Source: Muribaculaceae bacterium (GTDB taxonomy: Bacteria > Bacteroidota > Bacteroidia > Bacteroidales > Muribaculaceae). From it: DNA of 64,000 nt. The DNA lies in assembly GCA_022510385.1 (NCBI GenBank), contig JAFLTQ010000013.1, forward strand, positions 1-64,000, written 5' to 3'. A program made the translations under genes and the position numbers. Below the pieces are notes generated by a model. The model was given only the letters and a program-made list of their open reading frames with translations, was not told the origin of the DNA and ran no database searches. Each line of letters starts with the position of its first letter. Within the stretch, counting starts at the first letter, position 1. Positions 51,113 through 58,338 of this stretch are shown piece by piece.

Positions 51113-51516
51113 AAAGATTATTTCTGGACACAAACTTCATTATAGATTATTTTGTAAGAGAGGATTTTAAAGGAGATTGTGAGAAACTCTTAGCCAATGG
51201 TTCTGAAAGAGGCTATATTTTTTGTGTCTCCTATCTTTCAATTGCAAACTTTGCTTTCATAATGAGGAAGGAATCAAAGGAGTTGCTTCTTTCACTAATA
51301 AAAAGAATATGCGAAATTTTTGAAGTAATTCCAAATAATAAAAATCAAATAGAAGTCTCCCTGTCAATTGAAGCAAAAGATTATGAAGACGTTTTGCAAT
51401 ATGTATCAGCAGTTGATGGGAACTGCGATTGTATAATTACGAGGAATGAAAAAGACTATAGTTTTTCAGAAATTCCGGTATTTCCTGCTACTGAATTTAT
51501 AAAGAAATATTTTTAA
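51109..51516 (+). CDS. PIN-domain toxin
   Basis: MKRLFLDTNFIIDYFVRED...; conserved late acidic region NCDCIITRNEKDY. Confidence 0.88.
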   Translation: MKRLFLDTNFIIDYFVREDFKGDCEKLLANGSERGYIFCVSYLSIANFAFIMRKESKELLLSLIKRICEIFEVIPNNKNQIEVSLSIEAKDYEDVLQYVSAVDGNCDCIITRNEKDYSFSEIPVFPATEFIKKYF

Positions 51517-51614
51517 AAGAATTTTTAAAAGACTACCTTGCACATTACCTTGTACAAGGAAATTAAGAGAACGTTAAATTGTTATTAATCAGTCGACTAT
51601 AATGGTTCCGGATT

Positions 51615-51634
51615 TGACTCATAATCAGGGAGTC
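51615..51634 (+). repeat. Partial copy of the CAT-tRNA anticodon arm (20/20)
   Basis: tgactcataatcagggagtc is identical to tRNA positions 42955-42974. Confidence 0.85.
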
Positions 51635-51698
51635 ATTTGAAGGCAGAATCTTTCCTATTTTTCAATTCCTCAACTTCCTCTTTACTTATTATAGAGAT

Positions 51699-52223
51699 TT
51701 ATTCTATTTTCTTTATAATTCGTGCAGGATTACCCGCGACAATGGTATCAGCCGGAACATCTTTTGTTACTACGGAAGCGGCCCCCACTACAGAATTATC
51801 ACCGATAGAAACTCCCGGCAATATCGTGGCTCCCGCTCCTACCCAGACTCTTTTACCGATATGTATTGGTTTACATGTTATAACATTCCTGTCATCAAGG
51901 TCATGGTTGTTTGAAATAAGCTGAACATTGGCTGCTATCTGAGTTTCATCGCCAATAGTTATGCCCCCTGCAGCCATCATGAGACACCCGTTCATTACGA
52001 TTACATTCTTTCCGATTTTAACTTCATGAAATCTTACTCCCGTTAAAGGTGCCATAACCCGGCTCCCTTCACCCATATCGGGAAAGATTTTTTTCATCCT
52101 TTCTTCATATTCCGGAGTAAAAGGCATTGTGGTGTTAAATAGAAAAACATCTTGTGCTTGTTCAGCTGCCAGTTGTAACTCTTCAGGGGTCTGTTTGGTC
52201 ACGTCTATTCTTTTTTCTTCCAT
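51699..52223 (-). CDS. LbH-fold sugar/maltose O-acetyltransferase-like protein
   Basis: Hexapeptide repeats ITIGDETQIAANVQLISNNHDLDDR, IGKRVWVGAGATILPGVSIGDNSVVGAASVVTKDVP. Confidence 0.9.
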   Translation of the reverse strand: MEEKRIDVTKQTPEELQLAAEQAQDVFLFNTTMPFTPEYEERMKKIFPDMGEGSRVMAPLTGVRFHEVKIGKNVIVMNGCLMMAAGGITIGDETQIAANVQLISNNHDLDDRNVITCKPIHIGKRVWVGAGATILPGVSIGDNSVVGAASVVTKDVPADTIVAGNPARIIKKIE

Positions 52224-52390
52224 TTCTGTATCCTTTTATGCTGCAAAAATACTTAATTCTCCATTAAAATAAATCAAGGATTAAATTTGATTTAACCTTA
52301 CACTCTCAAGATTTACAATATTCCCTGATTAAACTTTTCAATAAAAAATAACTCTAATAAATAAGAGATCACCAATAAAAACTTACGGCT

Positions 52391-52816
52391 ATGAAAACGA
52401 GAATCCTTACCGTATTATTTTTGAGTCTCTGCTGTATATGTGGAGCATTTAATGTAGAGGCACAGCCTCGTGCCCCTAAAGTTTCTCACAAATCAATGTT
52501 GATGCCACCTCCGCCGCCTGTTAAGGTCGTGAAGAAAATTCATACCCCAAGGATGTTTAATCCAATAGGCCATATTTACTCTTTCTCTATGCCGGGATAT
52601 AATATAATGTATAATTTCTCTCCCAACGGTAGAGTTTATAGAGAAGGCGATAAAATCGGTAATCCATACACCTTGAGAGGAAATATGATAACCGTCTACA
52701 GCAATCGGGTTCCTCAAAGGATTATTGGAACGGGTAAAATAAGCCGGGACGGCAGACACATAGAATGGTTGGAAACTTTAAACGGTGCAAAATATCGTTT
52801 AAGATTAATAGGATAA
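52391..52816 (+). CDS. Small secreted hypothetical protein
   Basis: Signal peptide MKTRILTVLFLSLCCICGAFNVEAQ, then a proline stretch and a short beta-rich domain. Confidence 0.6.
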   Translation: MKTRILTVLFLSLCCICGAFNVEAQPRAPKVSHKSMLMPPPPPVKVVKKIHTPRMFNPIGHIYSFSMPGYNIMYNFSPNGRVYREGDKIGNPYTLRGNMITVYSNRVPQRIIGTGKISRDGRHIEWLETLNGAKYRLRLIG

Positions 52817-52853
52817 TATAAGAAAACTTTACCGAGTTAGTTATATAAAGTTA

Positions 52854-52893
52854 CAAAAGAGGTGGCTAATTTTATTTAGGTCGCCTCTTTTTT
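52854..52893 (+). terminator. Intrinsic terminator
   Basis: AAAAGAGGTGGC...GTCGCCTCTTTTTTT with G-T pairs allowed. Confidence 0.75.
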
Positions 52894-53074
52894 TATATTC
52901 GTGATTTCCTTTGTTTTCATTATGTTTCGCATGGTAACGGATCATCCTTAAGGAATTGTGGACGTTAGATTTTATTAAACTAACTTTTTTGAGAAAATAG
53001 TTTTGGGCTCGGGATAGATGGCTCTGAGAACTTTAAAAGCCTTAAATCGTTATATTTATAAAAATCATCGGTTT

Positions 53075-54517
53075 ATGAAAAAGGATACAATTTACGGAGT
53101 GTTTAAGCAACGAGTAACTCAAAACCCAAACGGTCCCGTGGTGTTACAGGATGATACCACCATAACATTTTCGCAACTTGATAAAACTGTAGATGCGATT
53201 TTGGCTAAGTTTCAAGGTGAAAGACATGAGTTCATCGGTATTGTAATGCGTCATGGTTACCTCCAGGTAGCTGCAATGCTCGCTGTTTTAAAAAGCGGGG
53301 CTGCTTATATCCCTGCTGAACCATCTTTGCCATCCGACCGGATAAATTATATGATGAGAAATGCAGGCGTGAATCTTGTTATCGATGATGATTTTTGTAA
53401 AGATCTGATGCCTGATCCTCCGGAATTCCCTGATAAGAGCGAACCAAACGGATTAGCTTACGTGCTATACACCTCAGGCACAACCGGTAAGCCCAAAGGA
53501 GTGATGATCGAAAACCATTCCGTAGTGAATTATGCCGAGGCATTCAAGGAGGAAATGAAGATTGGTTCAGGAGACGTGATGCTTCAGTATTCTATTTGTT
53601 CATTCGATATTTTTGTAGAGGAAGTGTTTGCTACTATTCTCAACGGAGCAGCTCTTGCTATCCCTTCATATGAAGTGCATAACGGATCTTTGGAAGGACT
53701 AATGGATTTCTGTCGGCGACATAATGTAACGATTCTCGACGGATTCCCTTATCTTGTGGCTGATGTAAATCATAAACCGGAATTACTGCCCCCTTCGGTA
53801 AATCTTATAATCAGTGGAGGTGATGTGGTTAGGGACAATTATATCTCAAATCTGAAGAAGGCAAATGTCAGGATTTACAACACCTACGGTCCTTCGGAAA
53901 CCTGTGTTTGTTCAAATTATTTCAGAATAGATAATGCAGAAGCCCTTAGCGACGGCACTTTCTTGATAGGTAAGCCGGTGAAAGGAGTAGATGTGAAGAT
54001 TCTTAACGAAAAATTTGAAGAAGTACCTCTCGGAGAGACCGGCGAACTCTGTATTTTTGGTGAAGGAGTAGGGAGGGGGTACCTTGGTAATCCTCCCGAA
54101 CAGGTGAATTATGTAACACTTCCGGATGGCACTCGTTTCTATCGAAGCGGTGACTTGGGCTATCAGCTTGCTGACGGCAATATGGCTTTTCTCCACAGAC
54201 GCGATGATCAGGTGATGATACTTGGTCGTAGGGTAGAGCCGGAAGAGGTGGAAAACGTATTGAACGAATATACGGATATCGACCGCGGGATTGTAAGGGC
54301 TTTTAAAGATGAGGCAGGATTGCATTACCTTGTGGCATACATCGTTCCGGAGGTTGGTTTTTCCCTGACTTCACTAAAAGAATGGTTGAAATCAAAGCTT
54401 GCGGATTTCATGGTGCCGGAATTTTTTGTGGCATTACATAAAATCCCGGTAACCGACAGAGGTAAAGTCGATATGGATCAACTGCCTGTGGTGCTTAAGG
54501 AAGGAGAATACAAATGA
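53075..54517 (+). CDS. Stand-alone NRPS-type amino-acid adenylation (AMP-binding) enzyme
   Basis: LKSGAAYIPAEPSLPSDRINYM, LAYVLYTSGTTGKPKGVMIEN, IYNTYGPSETCVCSNY, GVGRGYLGNPPEQ, FYRSGDLGYQLADGNMAFLHRRDDQVMILGRRVEPEEVE. Start taken at MKKDTIYGVF. Confidence 0.92.
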   Translation: MKKDTIYGVFKQRVTQNPNGPVVLQDDTTITFSQLDKTVDAILAKFQGERHEFIGIVMRHGYLQVAAMLAVLKSGAAYIPAEPSLPSDRINYMMRNAGVNLVIDDDFCKDLMPDPPEFPDKSEPNGLAYVLYTSGTTGKPKGVMIENHSVVNYAEAFKEEMKIGSGDVMLQYSICSFDIFVEEVFATILNGAALAIPSYEVHNGSLEGLMDFCRRHNVTILDGFPYLVADVNHKPELLPPSVNLIISGGDVVRDNYISNLKKANVRIYNTYGPSETCVCSNYFRIDNAEALSDGTFLIGKPVKGVDVKILNEKFEEVPLGETGELCIFGEGVGRGYLGNPPEQVNYVTLPDGTRFYRSGDLGYQLADGNMAFLHRRDDQVMILGRRVEPEEVENVLNEYTDIDRGIVRAFKDEAGLHYLVAYIVPEVGFSLTSLKEWLKSKLADFMVPEFFVALHKIPVTDRGKVDMDQLPVVLKEGEYK

Positions 54518-54954
54518 TGGAAATCCGCAGAATAAAGGATATTGATGAGTTGCTCAAGTGGCGACGCGAGGTTATCTCAAATGTATTTGGTGAGGAAGCT
54601 TCTGAACAACTCATGGAAAGGAATGAAGAGTATTATCGGAGGCATATTGAAGATGGCACCCATCTCGCGTTTGTGGCTTTATCATCCGGCATAGAAGCCG
54701 GTTGCGGTGCGATATGTCTCACTGAAGAATTGCCCTCTCCCGATAATCCATCAGGTAAGTGTGCTTATCTGATGAATATTTATGTGAAGAGTGAATTCAG
54801 GGAAAAAGGTATCGCTCATGCATTGGTGACTCGACTTATTGAAGAAGCTAAAAATAGAAATTGTGGGAAAATATATCTTGAAACCACCGAAAGCGGCAGA
54901 CCTGTGTATGCCTCACTCGGCTTTCACGATCTTCCCGATATGATGAAATTATAG
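54514..54954 (+). CDS. GNAT-family N-acetyltransferase
   Basis: YLMNIYVKSEFREKGIAHALVTRLIEEAKNRNCGKIYLETTESGRPVYASLGF; overlaps the A-domain gene by 4 bp. Confidence 0.9.
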   Translation: MMEIRRIKDIDELLKWRREVISNVFGEEASEQLMERNEEYYRRHIEDGTHLAFVALSSGIEAGCGAICLTEELPSPDNPSGKCAYLMNIYVKSEFREKGIAHALVTRLIEEAKNRNCGKIYLETTESGRPVYASLGFHDLPDMMKL

Positions 54955-54959
54955 ATGGT

Positions 54960-55649
54960 ATGATAAGTAAAATAAATGTAAAAGGATACCTTTGTCACCT
55001 TGCACAGTTTCCCGGTGCCGATACAATAACCTATATGCTTTACCCGGCTTTAGCGCAGTTGGAAGATAAATGGGTGGAAAAAATGGCACTTGAGCACAAA
55101 ATAAACCTGGTAATGGTATATGTGCCGGCAGCCGACTGGAACAACGCTCTTACTCCTTGGCCTGAACCTCCGGAAGCTAAAGGATTTGATCCCTTTGGAG
55201 GGAAAGCACCTGAGTTTCTCGATTTTCTTCAAACAGAAATAATCCCGAGCATAGAATCTAAAATTAAGATTAGTTTCAGAGATTTGGTGGGAGTGTCGCT
55301 CGGAGGTCTTTTCACATTGTGGCAATGGATGATTTGCAATTCTTTCCGAAACATTGCCTCTCTTTCTGGGTCTTTTTGGTATGAAGGGTTTGTAGAATGG
55401 TTTGACGGTAAACTGGCTCCCTTTTCTGCTATGAAACAGAGTAAAGGTATGGCTTATTTTTTATTGGGCGAAGAAGAGCCTAAGGCTCACATTCAGGCAT
55501 ACCAAAGCGTGGGTGACAATACTTTGCATATAGTAGAAAAATTAAAGCAATCCGGTATCAATGTCACTTTTGAATGGGTGCCCGGTAATCATTTCAGCCG
55601 ACCCGTGCATAGAGCAGAAAAGGCTCTTGAAAAATTGTATCCCCTCTAA
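54960..55649 (+). CDS. Enterochelin-esterase-like alpha/beta hydrolase
   Basis: Nucleophile elbow GVSLGGLFTLW and C-terminal WVPGNHFSRPVHRAEKAL. Confidence 0.8.
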   Translation: MISKINVKGYLCHLAQFPGADTITYMLYPALAQLEDKWVEKMALEHKINLVMVYVPAADWNNALTPWPEPPEAKGFDPFGGKAPEFLDFLQTEIIPSIESKIKISFRDLVGVSLGGLFTLWQWMICNSFRNIASLSGSFWYEGFVEWFDGKLAPFSAMKQSKGMAYFLLGEEEPKAHIQAYQSVGDNTLHIVEKLKQSGINVTFEWVPGNHFSRPVHRAEKALEKLYPL

Positions 55650-55681
55650 TATGATGGAATGTTAGAAAGATGGAAAGTTAG

Positions 55682-55749
55682 AACGGGAAGGTTTTTTCAA
55701 AATCCTATTAATTATAACGGGAAGGATTTTTTTTCAAAATCCTATTAAA
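55682..55749 (+). repeat. Two tandem ~34 bp units with internal hairpin
   Basis: aacgggaaggttttttcaaaatcctattaattat / aacgggaaggattttttttcaaaatcctattaaaa. Confidence 0.8.
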
Positions 55750-55904
55750 AGAAAACTATAGGAAACCCTCTATCCCTTAATAACTGCTTTCAAGCAATTG
55801 TATATCTAATGACATTGATTATAGGCCCATGGCTTTCTTCAAGAAGCATCGCAATTTTTGATACCTCAATGTAAATAGTATTGCTATATTCCGGGAATGG
55901 GCTT

Positions 55905-56798
55905 TTAATCATCATCTATAGAGGGATCCGGTTCTTGTGCCCATTGTCTCTCGCGTTCACGTTCTGCCAGTTTCTTCCAGGAATCTATATGTTTAATTAT
56001 ATTTTGCCTCCTCTCTTCCGGAGTATCGGGAGGAAGATTTTCCAACCGGTCTTGGTAAAGATTTGCTATTGATTCAGCGGCAACCCAATCTCCAAATCCA
56101 TAGGCATCTTCCCAATACTTGCGTGCCAGACGGAATCCCTTTTCAGCGTCACAACCTATTCCTTCGGCATATAAAGCTCCCATTCTATATGAGTAATCAT
56201 GGGGATTGAAATTAACAGCTTCTTGAGTCCAATGGAAAATTTTTTCAGCAAGATCCTTAGTCCTATGTTCCTCCGGAATCACCATATCCACAAACCATTG
56301 GTCGTAATAATAGTCACTTAGTTTACATGCTGCTTCTCCCACCTCTTCACCTATGGCTTCATAATGTTCCACTGCCACTTCAGGATCTCCGCCTCGTGCC
56401 ATATCCATAAAAAAGTCACCCAACCAAAGATGGGCAACCTTAGACCACCTGCTATCTGTTTGACTACACCTTTCCATGAAGGTTTCAGCATCATAATGAT
56501 CATATTTCTGGCGCGGCCCTCCAAATTCCTGATCAGGAGTCTCCGCATTCTCACACATATGTCCTAATATGTATAGTGCGGTCCCTTCATTTTCCTTTGC
56601 TGCAGTTTCAGCATATTCAAATGCTTTTTCCAAATCCTGCTCAACGCCTATGCCGTCATAATACATCATTGCCAACAAACCGGTGCTTTCCGTGGAAACC
56701 GGTGCCTTCAGCACCAATTCTGCAGCTTTTGTATATGCATCAGGATCTTCATCTTCCAGTGCCAGAATATCATAAAATTCGTCAGACAGTCTTCCCAT
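55905..56798 (-). CDS. Sel1-repeat-like protein
   Basis: GLLAMMYYDGIGVEQDLEKAFEYAETAAKENEGTALYILGHMCE and YRMGALYAEGIGCDAEKGFRLARKYWEDAYGFGDWVA. Confidence 0.85.
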   Translation of the reverse strand: MGRLSDEFYDILALEDEDPDAYTKAAELVLKAPVSTESTGLLAMMYYDGIGVEQDLEKAFEYAETAAKENEGTALYILGHMCENAETPDQEFGGPRQKYDHYDAETFMERCSQTDSRWSKVAHLWLGDFFMDMARGGDPEVAVEHYEAIGEEVGEAACKLSDYYYDQWFVDMVIPEEHRTKDLAEKIFHWTQEAVNFNPHDYSYRMGALYAEGIGCDAEKGFRLARKYWEDAYGFGDWVAAESIANLYQDRLENLPPDTPEERRQNIIKHIDSWKKLAERERERQWAQEPDPSIDDD

Positions 56799-56812
56799 AA
56801 CCCTTGTAATAA

Positions 56813-57031
56813 TCAGTCAAACATAACTCGTGGATTCATAACAGCCGGCGATTTCCAATCAATACCATATTTTTCTTTAAGAATTCGTTTTTTTTCATAC
56901 CAATAAATATGGCAGAATCCCATACCTTTGGGTTTATCTTTTAGTAATTGATCCAATTCTTTTTCTACATATTTGATCACAGCTTTATATTCGGCTGTAT
57001 CTTCGATTGGATCATGTTTCAACGGGCTCAT
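56813..57031 (-). CDS. Small conserved-looking hypothetical protein
   Basis: 72 aa MSPLKHDPIEDTAEYKAVIKYVEKELDQLLKDKPKGMGFCHIYWYEKKRILKEKYGIDWKSPAVMNPRVMFD, embedded in the operon with a 20 bp overlap. Confidence 0.65.
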   Translation of the reverse strand: MSPLKHDPIEDTAEYKAVIKYVEKELDQLLKDKPKGMGFCHIYWYEKKRILKEKYGIDWKSPAVMNPRVMFD

Positions 57032-57776
57032 CTATTTTAATTGTTATAATGGTTATATTATCTCTTCCTCCCTCGTTCTTTGCAAGTTCTATCAATTTAT
57101 AAGGCTCAAAAAAGTTTTCTTCAATCATTTCATCGCTCACAAGATCACTCAAACCATCCGAACAAAACAGATAACTGTCTCCGGCTATCGGTTCATATAT
57201 TGAAATATCTGAAAAGAAATCTTTGGGCTCATTTCCTAAGAAATTGTAGATAAGGTTGCTCGGGGTCTCCGGATTCCCGGTGCGTTCACGTTCCGAATGA
57301 TCTGTAGAAAGTTGTTTTAGCACTCCGTTTCTCAATCTATAGCAACGGCTATCGCCAATATTAATGATAAAAAGACTTGTTTTATCAATTATAATACCCA
57401 CAAAGGTAGTGCCCATCTCTCTCAACTCAGGACGCAACTTTCCGGTTTCTAACACCAGATTATTAGCATTGACCGCCCATTGTTTTACTGCTTCTATGGT
57501 TTCACTATCTTCCTTCGGTAATCCTTTCTTGATAAAACTGCTGAAAGAACGGCAAACAATCTCGGAAGCAACCTCTCCACCTTCGTATCCTCCCATGCCG
57601 TCTGCAACGGCAAATGCAACTGCAGGATTTTCTTCAGAAAGATCAATTTCTCCCTTTGTCTCACCGTCACGGATAAGTTTCCCGGCCACATAGGCCATGT
57701 CTTCATTGTTTTTCCTGACACAACCTATATCGCTTATGGCAAAATATGATATTTTTTCTACGGAATTATCACTCAT
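57012..57776 (-). CDS. PP2C-family serine/threonine protein phosphatase
   Basis: AFAVADGMGGYEGGEVASEIVCRSF, LFIINIGDSRCYRLRNGVLKQLSTDHS, LFCSDGLSDLV, GGRDNITIITIKI. Confidence 0.95.
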   Translation of the reverse strand: MSDNSVEKISYFAISDIGCVRKNNEDMAYVAGKLIRDGETKGEIDLSEENPAVAFAVADGMGGYEGGEVASEIVCRSFSSFIKKGLPKEDSETIEAVKQWAVNANNLVLETGKLRPELREMGTTFVGIIIDKTSLFIINIGDSRCYRLRNGVLKQLSTDHSERERTGNPETPSNLIYNFLGNEPKDFFSDISIYEPIAGDSYLFCSDGLSDLVSDEMIEENFFEPYKLIELAKNEGGRDNITIITIKIDEPVET

Positions 57777-58324
57777 CCTACAATTACATCAAAGATATAT
57801 GTTCCAAGGTCTACAACATCTCCTTCCTGGAATTTCATCGGGGTGCCGGGTTGCAGCTCCACATCATTTATTAAAGTGCCATTTGTGCTTCCAAGATCTA
57901 CGATATACCAATCTCTACCTCGTTTCTCAAACTTTGCGTGCTTGCGCGAAATCAGATTACAATTTGAGAGAAGATGTTCATAAGGACTGTCGCTTCTACC
58001 GATTATGGCCTCATCTTGCGGTCGAAGTTGAATGTGCCCTTTCCTGGCTTTCAAAACTAAACCTATTCTTGCTATCCTGCCACCTACCGTGGTGTTACCA
58101 TAATCTACAAGATCCTCCTCTTCCTTAGTGGTTTTAACAGTAGTATCCGGTTTTTTCTCGACTTTCCCTTTTGATACCATAGGTTTCCCACACTCGGCAC
58201 AGAAATCATCAGTGCCAAGTGCCCCGCAATTCACACACTCAAGCAATTCAGCACCGCATTGGTCGCAGTATTTGCTGTCATCAGGTATCATTTCTCCGCA
58301 CGACGGACATTCTATCTCTTTCAT
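57773..58324 (-). CDS. Double zinc-ribbon FHA-domain protein
   Basis: CPSCGEMIPDDSKYCDQCG and CVNCGALGTDDFCAECG, then FHA motif IIGRSDSPYEHLLSNCNLISRKHAKFEKRGRDWYIVDLGSTNGTLIND. Confidence 0.95.
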   Translation of the reverse strand: MKEIECPSCGEMIPDDSKYCDQCGAELLECVNCGALGTDDFCAECGKPMVSKGKVEKKPDTTVKTTKEEEDLVDYGNTTVGGRIARIGLVLKARKGHIQLRPQDEAIIGRSDSPYEHLLSNCNLISRKHAKFEKRGRDWYIVDLGSTNGTLINDVELQPGTPMKFQEGDVVDLGTYIFDVIVG

Positions 58325-58338
58325 AATTATTCTGGCTC

